DNA of 64,000 nucleotides from Monoplex corrugatus (GCA_030674185.1 JAPXFY010000021.1:72869721-72933720), one strand, 5' to 3'. Positions 36,669-47,564 are shown, counted from the first letter of the stretch. Numbers and translations: made by a program. The notes: generated by a model from the letters alone, not told the origin.

Positions 36669-36680
36669 GCTATAAATAGC
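36669..36680 (+). promoter_or_regulatory. Isolated TATA-box-like sequence (weak)
   Basis: GGCTATAAATAGCGC between CA microsatellites matches a canonical TATA box. No open frame downstream carries a recognisable protein and no start site or factor sites are evident, so it may be chance. Confidence 0.15.
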
Positions 36681-36822
36681 GCACATCTTTCCCCTTCCCT
36701 TCCACTCCGCACACTCTTTTCACCCGTCCCGCTGCCGTATAGCGAGGCCACTCACAAAATGTATGTGAGCGAAGCAAGGGCGCGCGCGTGCAGTTCTGCG
36801 CGCTTGCGCACACGGACACGCA

Positions 36823-36824
<2 letters not shown>

Positions 36825-36886
<62 letters not shown>

Positions 36887-37097
36887 ACACACACACACGC
36901 ACACAAACACAGAGTTGATTTATACATATAATATGGCCTGGATTTAACATGCATTTGAGCACACACGCATGCACAGAGAGACAGAGAGAGAGAGAGAGAG
37001 ATATATCAAATCAAAACACACATATCACACACACACACGCACACACACACACACATATCTGATTCACATAATATGGTATGCATGTAACATGCATTTA

Positions 37098-37131
<34 letters not shown>

Positions 37132-37299
37132 TCACTCTCTCTCTTTCTCTTGCTTTACATACTGTTATAATTATGATGTGGTGCATGTGACATGCATTTT
37201 GAGAATACATGCTTGAAAACTCTCTCTCTCTCTCTCTTACATTACATGTACATAGTGTTATATGATGTGCATGTACCATGCATTTTGAAAATACATGCT

Positions 37300-37384
<85 letters not shown>

Positions 37385-37398
37385 CACACACACACTCA

Positions 37399-37470
<72 letters not shown>

Positions 37471-37490
37471 CTCTCTCTCTCTCTTCTTGC
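36825..37490 (+). repeat. CA/CT microsatellites interleaved with a degenerate unit of about 50-90 bp
   Basis: Long (CA)n tracts at 36825-36900, 37303-37383 and 37400-37466 and (CT)n at 37133-37150, 37220-37240 and 37467-37484 alternate with related sequence. That sequence (TTACATACTGTTAT, ATGATGTGCATGTA, ACATGCATTTTGAGAATACA and TGCTTGAAAAC) recurs near 36925, 37060, 37155, 37245 and 37495. The fifth copy is at the junction with the LINE. Confidence 0.85.
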
Positions 37491-37517
37491 TTTACATACT
37501 GTTAAATGATGTGCGTA

Positions 37518-38565
37518 TATTGTCAGGTGAGTCACTGTCTTGAAGTTGGGTGTCATCAGCATAGAAGTGGTGTTTTATAGAGTGGGAGTTGATGATGGTG
37601 GACAGGGGGGAGGTGTAAAGAGTGAAAAGAACAGGGCCAAGGACAGATCCTTGTGGAACACCACAGGTCAGGTATGCAGGTTGAGAGTAAGTGCCATTAA
37701 TGAGAACAGTTTGTTTTCTGTTTGATAGATATGAAGTGAACCAAGAGAGAGCAATGTCAGAGATGCCAAAAGTATGATGAAGTCTAGAAAGGAGAATACC
37801 ATGATGAATGGTATCAAAGGCTGCAGACAGATCAAGGAGTGTGAGGAGAGAGACTTTGCCAGTATCAGTTGCAAGGAGGAGATTGTTGAGAATGTGTAGT
37901 AGGGCAGTTTCAGTGCTATGGCACTGGCGGTAGGCTGACTGGAAAGGATTGAGGAGATTGTTGGCAGACAGGTGAGAGTTCAGCTGGTTGAGGACAACTT
38001 TTTCGATGAGTTTTGACAAGAAAGAGAGATTAGAGATAGGCTGGTAATTTTTCAGTTCATTTGGGTCTAAATTGTATTTCTTGAGGAGAGGGTGAACAAT
38101 AGCAGACTTGAAAGAATCTGGGACAGTTCCAGTTTGAAGAGAAGTGTTGATGATGTCGGTAATGAATGGGAGGAGAGTAGGGAGACAGTCAGAGCAGAGA
38201 GAACCTGGAAGAGGATCCAGTTCGCAGGTTTTGAACGACATGGATCTGATTGTGTTGAGAATTTCTTCTTGTGAGACTGGGGTAAAAGTAGTAAGAGGTG
38301 TGCCAGAGAAGGAAGGGTCAGGTGGGCATGGTTGACAGGGTGTCCTGTCAAGCCTGTCACGAAGAGTTTGTATTTTAGTGGTGAAATACTTGGAGAATAC
38401 AGATGGGAGTTCTTCATTTGTGTGTTTTGTTTGGAGAGGTAAATCTTTTCGTGTGCCAAGGAGATGATTCATGGTTGTAAAGAGTTCTTTTGAAGAAGAG
38501 GCATTCAGGATTTTGGTTTGGAAATAGCTTGTTTTTGCAGATGCAATGAGGGTGGATACTTTTGT
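37518..38565 (-). pseudogene. CR1/L2-like LINE reverse transcriptase, both ends lost
   Basis: One uninterrupted minus-strand frame, 37492-38472 (326 codons from its first Met), carries ordered motifs of a non-LTR reverse transcriptase. They are LKNYQPISNLSFLSKLIEK, FQSAYRQCHSTETAL, LDLSAAFDTIHHGILL, GVPQGSVLGPVLFTLY and YADDTQLQ (catalytic YADD near residues 305-308). The frame extends upstream to about 38565, where an ATC microsatellite begins. At the other end it stops soon after YADD; the last few codons appear to belong to the flanking CA-associated repeat. Thumb and C-terminal region and any endonuclease are absent, so it cannot work alone, although the core is well preserved and probably a fairly recent copy. 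Confidence 0.9.
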
Positions 38566-38567
38566 TT

Positions 38568-38633
<66 letters not shown>

Positions 38634-38635
38634 GG
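38566..38635 (+). repeat. ATC microsatellite
   Basis: About 23 copies of ATC/TCA, followed by CAG and later TTA runs (38730-38757). Confidence 0.97.
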
Positions 38636-38725
38636 CAGCAGCAGCAGTGGTGTCATCATCATGGTCATAATGACAATCATCATCTAGAGCTGTTGTTGCA
38701 TAGCAATACTCACATAACTTTTAAA

Positions 38726-38756
<31 letters not shown>

Positions 38757-38838
38757 GTGATTATCATTATCATATCATCTAAACTGTTGTCGCATAACAA
38801 CACTGGCACAAGAGTAAAGACAAACAGCAAACGATAGA
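38636..38838. other. AT-rich spacer with a short direct repeat
   Basis: ATCATCTAGAGCTGTTGTTG at about 38677 and ATCATCTAAACTGTTGTCG at about 38774, each followed by CATA(G/A)CAA, form a diverged direct repeat around a (TTA)n tract. Confidence 0.5.
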
Positions 38839-38924
38839 TGTTTGCATACTGCGCACTGTGTCACTGGCATGTAGGTCAGCAACGAAAGTTGTCCATTCCA
38901 GTCTGTTCCAGGCCATCGTCTGTA

Positions 38925-41180
38925 TTGTACACCAAGGTGTGTTTCAGGGCCTGGAGTCTGTGTGTGTATTGTACACCAAGGTGTGTTTCAGGGCCTGGAG
39001 TCTGTGTCTGTATTGTACACCAATGTGTGTTTCAGGGCCTGGAGTCTGTGTGTGTATTGAACACCAAGGTGTGTTTCAGGGCCTTGAGTCTGTGTGTGTA
39101 TTGTACACCAAGGTGTGTTTCAAGGCCTTGAGTCTGTGTCTATTGTACACCAAGGTGTGTTTCAGGGCCTTGAGTCTGTGTCTATTGTACACCAAGGTGT
39201 GTTTCAAGGCCTTGAGTCTGTGTCTATTGTACACCAAGGTGTGTTTCAAGGCCTTGAGTCTGTGTCTGTTGTACACCAAGGTGTGTTTCAAGGCCTTGAG
39301 TCTGTGTCTATTGTACACCAAGGTGTGTTTCAAGGCCTTGAGTCTGTGTCTATTGTAACACCAAGGTGTGTTTCAAGGCCTTGAGTCTGTGTCTGTTGTA
39401 CACCAAGGTGTGTTTCAGGGCCTTGAGTCTGTGTCTGTTGTACACCAAGGTGTGTTTCAGGGCCTTGAGTCTGTGTCTATTGTACACCAAGGTGTGTTTC
39501 AAGGCCTTGAGTCTGTGTCTATTGTACACCAAGGTGTGTTTCAAGGCCTTGAGTCTGTGTCTGTTGTACACCAAGGTGTGTTTCAGGGCCTTGAGTCTGT
39601 GTCTGTTGTACACCAATGTGTGTTTCAAGGCCTTGAGTCTGTGTCTATTGTACACCAAGGTGTGTTTCAAGGCCTTGAGTCTGTGTCTATTGTACACCAA
39701 GGTGTGTTTCAAGGCCTTGAGTCTGTGTCTGTTGTACACCAAGGTGTGTTTCAGGGCCTTGAGTCTGTGTCTGTTGTACACCAATGTGTGTTTCAAGGCC
39801 TTGAGTCTGTGTCTGTATTGTACACCAAGGTGTGTTTCAAGGCCTTGAGTCTGTGTGTGTATTGTACACCAAGGTGTGTTTCAAGGCCTGGAGTCTGTGT
39901 CTGTTGTACACCAAGGTGTGTTTCAAGGCCTTGAGTCTGTGTCTGTATTGTACACCAAGGTGTGTTTCAAGGCCTTGAGTCTGTGTCTGTTGTACACCAA
40001 GGTGTGTTTCAAGGCCTTGAGTCTGTGTCTGTATTGTACACCAAGGTGTGTTTCAAGGCCTTGAGTCTGTGTCTGTTGTACACCAAGGTGTGTTTCAAGG
40101 CCTTGAGTCTGTGTCTGTATTGTACACCAAGGTGTGTTTCAGGGCCTTGAGTCTGTGTCTATTGTACACCAAGGTGTGTTTCAGGGCCTTGAGTCTGTGT
40201 CTATTGTACACCAAGGTGTGTTTCAAGGCCTTGAGTCTGTGTCTGTTGTACACCAAGGTGTGTTTCAAGGCCTTGAGTCTGTGTCTATTGTACACCAAGG
40301 TGTGTTTCAAGGCCTTGAGTCTGTGTCTGTTGTACACCAAGGTGTGTTTCAGGGCCTTGAGTCTGTGTCTGTTGTACACCAAGGTGTGTTTCAGGGCCTT
40401 GAGTCTGTGTCTGTATTGTACACCAAGGTGTGTTTCAAGGCCTTGAGTCTGTGTCTGTATTGTACACCAAGGTGTGTTTCAGGGCCTTGAGTCTGTGTCT
40501 GTTGTACACCAAGGTGTGTTTCAAGGCCTTGAGTCTGTGTCTATTGTACACCAAGGTGTGTTTCAGGGCCTTGAGTCTGTGTCTATTGTACACCAAGGTG
40601 TGTTTCAGGGCCTTGAGTCTGTGTCTGTATTGTACACCAAGGTGTGTTTCAGGGCCTTGAGTCTGTGTCTGTTGTACACCAAGGTGTGTTTCAAGGCCTT
40701 GAGTCTGTGTCTGTATTGTACACCAAGGTGTGTTTCAAGGCCTTGAGTCTGTGTCTGTTGTACACCAAGGTGTGTTTCAGGGCCTTGAGTCTGTGTCTAT
40801 TGTACACCAAGGTGTGTTTCAAGGCCTTGAGTCTGTGTCTGTATTGTACACCAAGGTGTGTTTCAAGGCCTTGAGTCTGTGTCTGTTGTACACCAAGGTG
40901 TGTTTCAAGGCCTTGAGTCTGTGTCTATTGTACACCAAGGTGTGTTTCAAGGCCTTGAGTCTGTGTCTGTTGTACACCAAGGTGTGTTTCAGGGCCTTGA
41001 GTCTGTGTCTATTGTACACCAAGGTGTGTTTCAAGGCCTTGAGTCTGTGTCTGTTGTACACCAAGGTGTGTTTCAAGGCCTTGAGTCTGTGTCTGTTGTA
41101 CACCAAGGTGTGTTTCAGGGCCTTGAGTCTGTGTCTATTGTACACCAAGGTGTGTTTCAGGGCCTTGAGTCTGTGTCTGT
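38925..41180 (+). repeat. 42-bp minisatellite, about 53 copies
   Basis: The unit contains TTGAGTCTGTGTCTATTGTA, then CACCAAGGTGTGTTTCAAGG and CC. Period 42 measured at 39126-39168; 44-bp units have GTCTGTATTG. Main variants are CAAGG/CAGGG and CTATTG/CTGTTG. As 42 is a multiple of three, frames stay open on both strands (up to 188 codons). The minus frame preserves part of the host LINE's protein sequence, which reveals where the unit came from. Confidence 0.97.
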
Positions 41181-41450
41181 TGTTTGTCATCTTTCTGGTG
41201 TCCACAGAAGGGCAGTCTGGGTAAAGCTGTTGGACTCTCTTCGAATAATTGTACCCGATCCATTTCCATCGTCTTTTCATGATGATAACGCCCATACTGT
41301 GTTGACTGCATTGGGCAAGTAGTTGTTGGTTGTAGACGGTGTTGGGCCAGAAGATTTGTATGATTCTTTGAAGGTTGTTTGGGTGGCAGGTTGACAGCTT
41401 GGTAAGTTTGTCCGTTATCCTCTAGCATTCTGAGCTGTAAAGTAGGGTGG

Positions 41451-41732
41451 GAGGCAGACACAAATAGATCACTCATAAGGAAGATTAGGAAAAGACAGGC
41501 AACATTTATAGGCCATTTTGTGAGGAAGGGGGATTTGGAGCACCTGGTCACAACGGGAAAGCTGGAGGGAAAGAGAGCACCAGGTAGACCCAGGGAGAGA
41601 ATGCTGGACGGACTTGCAGTGGCTGGGGATGAGGAGTGTGGGGGAGATGCTAGGGGCAACGAGAGATAGAGATGGTTGGAAGTCCATGGTCGCCAACGCC
41701 ATGCGGCAGGGCACCTGATGATGATGCTGATG
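41451..41732 (+). mobile_element. 5'-truncated LINE 3' end with 12-bp target duplication
   Basis: This fragment contains the end of the C-terminal domain (HFVRKGDLEHLVTTGKL, RAPGRPRE), the terminus CCAACGCCATGCGGCAGGGC and a TGATGATGATGCTGATG tail. It is the same family as 31651-32712 and 48673-48986. Identical AAAGTAGGGTGG copies at 41439-41450 and 41733-41744 flank it. It lies inside the minus-strand LINE at 38840-41760, whose reading resumes on both sides. Confidence 0.92.
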
Positions 41733-41761
41733 AAAGTAGGGTGGAAAGGACAACTCTAGTA

Positions 41762-41878
41762 CACAGAGAGAGAGACACAGAAAGAGACAGAGACAGAGAA
41801 AGAGGGAGAGAGAGAGAAAGAGAGAGACAGAGAGAGAGAAAGAGGGAGGGAGAGAGAGAAAGAGAGAGAGATAGAGAC

Positions 41879-41945
<67 letters not shown>
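41762..41945 (+). repeat. GA/CAGA microsatellite
   Basis: (GA)n with GACAGA and GGGA interruptions, directly beyond the host LINE. Confidence 0.97.
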
Positions 41946-42160
41946 ACATCGATTTACATGTATAGCAAATCAAAACTGTAAGTTTGGAGCAGCGAAAACA
42001 TCCCCTGTGCGGATGCCGGGAGCTCTTTCAGTGTAAAGAGTGTCCCCACCTTCTGGAGACGCTGTGCCAGAAATGTCTTCGTATTTTCACTCTCTTCGTT
42101 TCTGTCTTGTTCCTTTGCTGTCTGTCATCTGGTGCCTTTCTCACTTTTCTCACAACAACA
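41946..42160. other. Short spacer, Cys-rich open frame of doubtful meaning
   Basis: A plus-strand frame from 41984 contains CGCRELFQCKECPHLLETLC before running into low-complexity sequence. The Cys spacing is suggestive, but there is no known domain, and it starts right after a microsatellite. I do not call a gene. Confidence 0.3.
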
Positions 42161-42435
42161 ACTAACAATAATAATAATAATCATAATGCTGCTGGCTGCT
42201 GCTGCTGCTGCTGCTGCTGATGACGACGACGATAGTAAATAACAACAACAATAATAACAATGATAATAATGGTAATAATGATGATAATGACGATGATGAT
42301 GATGAGGAGGAGGATAAATGAACATATTACTACTAATGATGATGATGATGATGATGACGACGACGATAGTAAATAACAACAATAATAATAATGTGAATAA
42401 TAGTGATGATGATGATAATGACGACGATGATGAGG
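42160..42435 (+). repeat. Mixed AAT/CTG/GAT microsatellites with a local duplication
   Basis: GATGACGACGACGATAGTAA at about 42218 recurs at about 42352, each followed by ATAACAACAA. The interval is filled with trinucleotide runs. Confidence 0.9.
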
Positions 42436-42565
42436 GGCAGGACACTACCAGAATGATTGGAGCGTTAAGATAAGCGGCTATGGGTAACAGTTTTATCTTT
42501 CAGGCTGGGATTGAACTCCAGACATCAGGTCTTCAGTCCACGGCTCTATCGAAAGGGTCGACCAG
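42436..42565 (-). mobile_element. SINE-like repeat, family 5, copy 2
   Basis: CCAGAATGATTGGAGCGTT at 42449 and CAGACATCAGGTCTTCAGTC at about 42523 match 33051 and 33123. On the minus strand GGAGTTCAATCCC resembles a B box, with CGATAGAGCCGTGGA upstream. Confidence 0.5.
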
Positions 42566-42900
42566 CCGGTAAAAGACAAATAAGCAAAACCCAGAGCAGA
42601 GCAAAGCAAACAATCCGCCGAATTCAGTTCAGGTCCATATGAAACTCAACACCACCCCAACTAATCCAGACGATAAACACTTGTTATGTATGAACTACAC
42701 TACTGTTTCAACACAACGAGCTATATCCAGCAGGTTGAGCCAGCCACACAGAAACGGATAGTGGTAAACGTGTTAAACCGCCTTGGTTTTACTGTGCCAA
42801 ATCAGCTTGCTAAGTGTTCAGTGGGATTGTCATGATGATAAACGATAGCGCCAGTTGATCAGACATGTTGTCAAAAAACAAAAAAACACGTCATTTTATC
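42566..42900. other. Spacer without recognised gene
   Basis: No repeat or domain recognised. Confidence 0.4.
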
Positions 42901-42904
42901 TTTG

Positions 42905-43195
42905 TTTGACCACACAGCGTGACCAAGTGGTTAGCACAACGAACTTTTCACTGGGTGTTTGTGGGTTTGAATCCCCATCATTTAAAACAAAAGTGCGATT
43001 TTTCAGCCTCCAGCGTCACCTACGTAGAGGTGAGGGTGCTATTGGCTCATTGGGAAGATTGCGACAACACCGTCCACTTTACGGATCATTTCATTCGCTG
43101 GAGGACAAGTTTCTGGTTCTTGTCACTCGCCAGAAGTGTTTGGTCAGGCCATGGGGAAGCTTATCATTCTCCATGGCTTGGAGAATAGAGAGGAC
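42905..43195 (+). mobile_element. tRNA-derived SINE, family 2, copy 3
   Basis: A-box-like GTGACCAAGTGGTTAGCAC at 42919-42937 and B-box GGGTTTGAATCCCC at 42963-42976 give a clear tRNA-like head. There is no paired acceptor stem or CCA context, so it is not a working tRNA. The body has TATTGGCTCATTGGGAAGAT near 43038, shared with 5140 and 34725. Confidence 0.7.
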
Positions 43196-43254
43196 ATGTG
43201 ACAGGGAGACCAGTGATAGCGTGTGTCATCTGTATTCTCAGTCATGCAGTCATA

Positions 43255-44812
43255 GCTGGTTAATGCAATCAGATGGTCAGCATGGACTCTGGTTAATGCA
43301 ATCAGATGGTCAGCATGGACTGAGGTTAATGCAATCAGATAGTCAACATGGACACAGGTTAATGCAATCAAATGGTCAGCATGGATTCAGGTTAATGCAA
43401 TCAAATGGTCAGCATGGATTCAGGTTAATGCAATCAGATGGTCAGCATGGACTCTGGTTAATGGAATCAGATGGTCAGCATGGACTGAGGTTAATGGAAT
43501 CAGATGGTCAGCATGGACTGAGGTTAATGCAATCAGATGGTCAACATGGACTGAGGTTAATGGAATCAAATGGTCAGCATGGACTGAGGTTAATGGAATC
43601 AGATGGTCATCATGGATTCAGGTTAATGCAATCAGATATCATGGACTGAGGTTAATGGAATCAGATGGTCAGCATGGACTGAGGTTAATGGAATCAGATG
43701 GTCAGCATGGACTGAGGTTAATGGAATCAGATGGTCAGCATGGACTGAGGTTAATGGAATCAGATGGTCAACATGGACTGAGGTTAATGCAATCAGATAG
43801 CATGGACTGAGGTTAATGCAATCAGATAGCATGGACTGAGGTTAATGGAATCAGATGGTCAGCATGGACTGAGGTTAATGGAATCACATGGTCAGCATGG
43901 ACTGAGATTAATGGAATCAGATGGTCAGCATGGACTCAGGTTAATGGAATCAGATGGTCAGCATGGACTGAGGTTAATGGAATCAGATAGTCAGCATGGA
44001 CTCAGGTTAATGGAATCAGATGGTCAGCATGGACTCAGGTTAATGGAATCAGATGGTCAGCATGGACTCAGGTTAATGCAATCAGATGGTCAGCATGGAC
44101 TGAGGTTAATGCAATCAGATGGTCAGCATGGACTCAGGTTAATGCAATCAGATGGTCAGCATGGACTCAGATTAATACAATCAGATGGTCAGCATGGACT
44201 CAGGTTAATGCAATCAAATGGTCAACATGGACTCAGGTTAATGCAATCAGATGGTCAGCATGGACTCAGGTTAATACAATCAGATGGTCAGCGTGGACTC
44301 AGGTTAATGGAATCAGATGGTCATCATGGACTCAGGTTAATGCAATCAGATGGTCAGCATGGACTGAGGTTAATGCAATCAGATGGTCAGCATGGACTGA
44401 GGTTAATACAATCAGATGGTCAGCATGGACTCAGGTTAATACAATCAGATGATCAGCATGGACTGAGGTTAATACGATCAGATGGTCAGCATGGACTCAG
44501 GTTAATGCAATCAGATGGTCAACATGGATTCAGGTTAATGCAATCAGATGGTCAGCGTGGACTCAGGTTAATGGAATCAGATGGTCAGCATGGACTGAGG
44601 TTAATGCAATCAGATGGTCAGCATGGACTCAGGTTAATGCAATCAGATGGTCAGCATGGACTGAGGTTAATGCAATCAGATGGTCAGCATGGACTCAGGT
44701 TAATGCAATCAGATGGTCAGCATGGACTCAGGTTAATGCAATCAGATGGTCAGCATGGACTCAGGTTAATGCAATCAGATGGTCAGCATGGACTCAGGCT
44801 AACGCCCTTGTT
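43255..44812 (+). repeat. 33-bp minisatellite, about 47 copies
   Basis: The unit contains GGTTAATGCAATCAGATGGT, then CAGCATGGACTCA. Variants are TGCAATC/TGGAATC/TACAATC and GACTCA/GACTGA/GATTCA. Two shorter units (near 43632 and 43795-43840) lack GGTCAGC-type bases. The period is 11 codons, so frames of 264 and 348 codons stay open; they are not supported as genes. Confidence 0.97.
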
Positions 44813-44871
44813 GCTGGTAACCACCGCCGGCTATTGGTTGGAACTTGAGCGCACGTCAGTTTCCTGTCTCC

Positions 44872-46470
44872 TGTCATTGGCTAGAACATAACCTCAATTT
44901 CCTCCTGTCTTTAGCTAGAACATAACCTCAATTTCCTCCTGTCTTTAGCTAGAACATAACCTCAATTTCCTCTCTCCTTTCATTGGCTAGAACATAGCCT
45001 CAATTTCCTCTCTCCTGTCTTTAGCTAGAACATAACCTCAATTTCCTCTCTCCTGTCACTGGCTAGAACATAGCCTCAATTTCCTCTCTCCTGTCTTTAG
45101 CTAGAACATAACCTCGATTTCCTGTCTCCTGTCATTGGCTAGAACATAACCTCAATTTCCTGTCTCCTGTCATTGGCTAGAACATAACCTCAATTTCCTC
45201 TCTCCTGTCTTTAGCTAGAACATAACCTCAATTTCCTGTCTCCTGTCTTTGGCTAGAACATAACCTCAATTTCCTGTTTCCTGTCTTTGGCTAGAACATA
45301 ACCTCAATTTCCTGTCTCCTGTCTTTAGCTAGAACATAACCTCAATTTCCTGTTTCCTGTCTTTGGCTAGAACATAACCTCAATTTCCTGTTTCCTGTCT
45401 TTGGCTAGAACATAACCTCAATTTCCTGTTTCCTGTCTTTGGCTAGATCATAACCTCAATTTCCTGTTTCCTGTCATTGGCTAGAACATAACCTCAATTT
45501 CCTCCTGTCTTTGGCTAGAACATAACCTCAATTTCCTGTCTCCTGTCATTGGCTAGAACATAACCTCAATTTCCTGTCTCCTGTCTTTGGCTAGAACATA
45601 ACCTCAATTTCCTCCTGTATTTGGCTAGAACATAACCTCAGTTTCCTGTCTCCTGTCATTGGCTAGAACATAACCTCAATTTCCTGTCTCCTGTATTTGG
45701 CTAGAACATAACCTCAATTTCCTGTCTCCTGTATTTGGCTAGAACATAACCTCAGTTTTCTGTCTCCTGTCATTGGCTAGAACATAACCTCAATTTCCTG
45801 TCTCCTGTCTTTAGCTAGAACATAACCTCAAATTCCTGTCTCCTGTCATTGGCTAGAACATAACCTCGATTTCCTGTCTCCTGTCTTTAGCTAGAACATA
45901 ACCTCAAATTCCTCTCTCCTGTTATTGGCTAGAACATAACCTCAATTTCCTGTCTCCTGTCTTTGGCTAGAACATAACCTCAATGTCCTGTCTCCTGTCT
46001 TTGGCTAGAACATAACCTCGATTTCCTGTCTCCTGTCTTTGGCTAGAACATAACCTCGATTTCCTGTGTCCTGTCTTTGGCTAGAACATAACCTCGATTT
46101 CCTGTGTCCTGTGTCCTGTCTTTAGCTAGAACATAACCTCGATTTCCTGTGTCCTGTCTCCTGTCTTTGGCTAGAACATAACCTCGATTTCCTGTGTCCT
46201 GTCTTTAGCTAGAACATAACCTCGATTTCCTGTCTCCTGTCTTTGGCTAGAACATAACCTCGATTTCCTGTCTCCTGTCTTTGGCTAGAACATAACCTCG
46301 ATTTCCTGTGTCCTGTCTTTAGCTAGAACATAACCTCGATTTCCTGTGTCCTGTCTCCTGTCTTTGGCTAGAACATAACCTCGATTTCCTGTCTCCTGTC
46401 TTTGGCTAGAACATAACCTCAGTTTCCTGTCTCCTGTCTTTGGCTAGAACATAACCTCGATTTCCTCTCC
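44872..46470 (+). repeat. 38-bp minisatellite, about 42 copies
   Basis: The unit contains GGCTAGAACATAACCTCAAT, then TTCCTGTCTCCTGTCTTT. Short forms have TTCCTCCTG. From about 46000 most units have CTCGATTT, while earlier ones have CTCAATTT, so sub-blocks were homogenised separately. It starts about 60 bases after the 33-bp array. Confidence 0.97.
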
Positions 46471-46474
46471 CCCC

Positions 46475-46640
46475 ATCTATGATTGAAACTTAAGCTCAGG
46501 TGAGATTTGCTGTGTCGTCTCTTGTGGACTGGTGACAGAGTTTATGCTGGACTCAACCAGTACCAGATAGCGGAAATTTGACTGGCAACATGGACACAAA
46601 AAAGGCTTAAATCCACAATATCAAATAGTATGTCAGTGGT
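46475..46640. other. Spacer without recognised gene
   Basis: Ordinary sequence between the 38-bp array and the LINE tail. Confidence 0.4.
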
Positions 46641-46659
46641 GTATATTTTCTTGTAATGT

Positions 46660-46910
46660 GTTGAATCTCTGCTGTCATGTATAACTCTCGGCTCACAAGC
46701 TTGCCTGCATCCTCTGTCATTTGCCTCCAGCTTATTCAGAATTGTGTGGGCCGTCTTGTTTTTCGTAAAAAGAAGCACGACCAGGTGACTCCTTTGCTTC
46801 AGTCCCTTCACCGATTGCCAGTTACTGAAAGAATTTCTTATAAAACCAATATTTTCTGCTCCAAGTGTGTTAACAGTTTTTGACCTACTTAAATCTTCCA
46901 CCATCTCCGG
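46660..46910 (+). pseudogene. LINE (CR1/L2-like) C-terminal fragment
   Basis: The plus-strand frame from 46677 reads YNSRLTSLPASS, IQNCVGRLVF, HDQVTPLLQSLHRLPV and RISYKTNIFCSKCVNS. This is the typical segment after the reverse transcriptase in CR1/L2-type LINEs, where IQN.AARLV..., TPLL.SLHWLPV and RI.YK are usual. A poorly conserved continuation may run to about 47090. It may be the same family as the reverse transcriptase at 37518-38565, which lacks exactly this part, but the two do not overlap, so that cannot be tested here. Confidence 0.8.
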
Positions 46911-47149
46911 ATGTACACCTGTGCCTAACCTCTTCTTTGTGTTTCTGATAGATTTGTGTACAGGTATTCCACAGTCGTTCACTGTTCATTTTATGTGTTT
47001 GGTCCGTACGACTGAAACGAACGTCCCCTCTCGTTTTGACAGTTACAAACTGTTTCGTCCTGCAAGTCTGACTTCTTTTCGTTTGTCCCCGTGATGATTT
47101 CACCTCCATTTCATCCCTGCCCCTGTTCCATGTGAAAATTTTCTACTTC

Positions 47150-47468
47150 CTCCCACAACATTCCTGTCCTCCCTGCCCCTGATGTGCTGTCAACATTTCT
47201 GTCCTCCCTGCCCCATGTGTCAACATTCCTGTCCTCCCTGCCCCATGTGTCAACAACCCTGTCCTCCCTGCCCCATGTGTCAACAACCCTGTCCTCCCTG
47301 CCCCGTGTGTCAACAACCCTGTCCTCCCTGCCCCATGTGTCAACAACCCTGTCCTCCCTGCCCCATGTGTCAACAACCCTGTCCTCCCTGCCCCATGTGT
47401 ATTCCAATCAACCCTGTCCTCCCTGCCCCATGTGTCAACAACCCTGTCCTCCCTGCCCCGTGTGTAAT
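47150..47468 (+). repeat. 30-bp minisatellite, about 10 copies
   Basis: The unit contains CCTGTCCTCCCTGCCCCATG followed by TGTCAACAAC. One unit near 47400 has TATTCCAATC in place of TCAA. Ten codons per unit keep frames open on both strands; artefacts. Confidence 0.95.
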
Positions 47469-47564
47469 GTGCCTTGTATTTCTGTCACTCTGAGTGAATA
47501 CCCAATGGTTCAGTGAACGACGAGAACGTGCTTTCTGTTTGATTTATATATCGACATTTAGTGC

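Larger units (their letters stand above)
38840..41760 (-). mobile_element. LINE (third family) C-terminal region, expanded by a 42-bp array and split by another LINE
   Basis: Minus-strand reading from the right gives VVLSTLLYSSEC (about 41757-41730, continued at 41438 after the inserted LINE). Then come GVIIMKRRWKWIGY (near 41270) and TALLWTPE (near 41205), the usual order in this LINE type. Next is the 42-bp array, whose units encode KALKHT in one frame. Past the array the other flank reads TPWCTIQTMAWNRLEW and TFVADLHAS (about 38930-38850), which normally follow directly on KALKHTWGTIQ in such proteins. Frameshifts and stops (a TAG for the Trp after SEC) show it is dead. Confidence 0.82.

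Noticed and set aside
36759..36947. Gene downstream of the TATA-like site at 36671
   Set aside because: The frame quickly becomes a (CA)n-encoded Thr/His repeat; no domain.
39350..41295. Repeat proteins on both strands with HRLKALKHTLVYN units
   Set aside because: 42-bp repeat inside a dead LINE; the peptide is a fragment of the LINE protein, not a gene.
41984..42220. Cys-rich small protein
   Set aside because: Short, no recognised zinc-binding pattern beyond spacing by chance, and it runs into trinucleotide repeats.
42919..42976. Functional tRNA gene
   Set aside because: A and B boxes are present but no acceptor stem pairing or anticodon arm can be supported; a SINE head with a shared body explains it better.
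43845..44891. 348-codon frame with an 11-residue repeat (LRLMQSDGQHG)
   Set aside because: 33-bp repeat unit is a multiple of three; no signal peptide, splice context or conserved flank.
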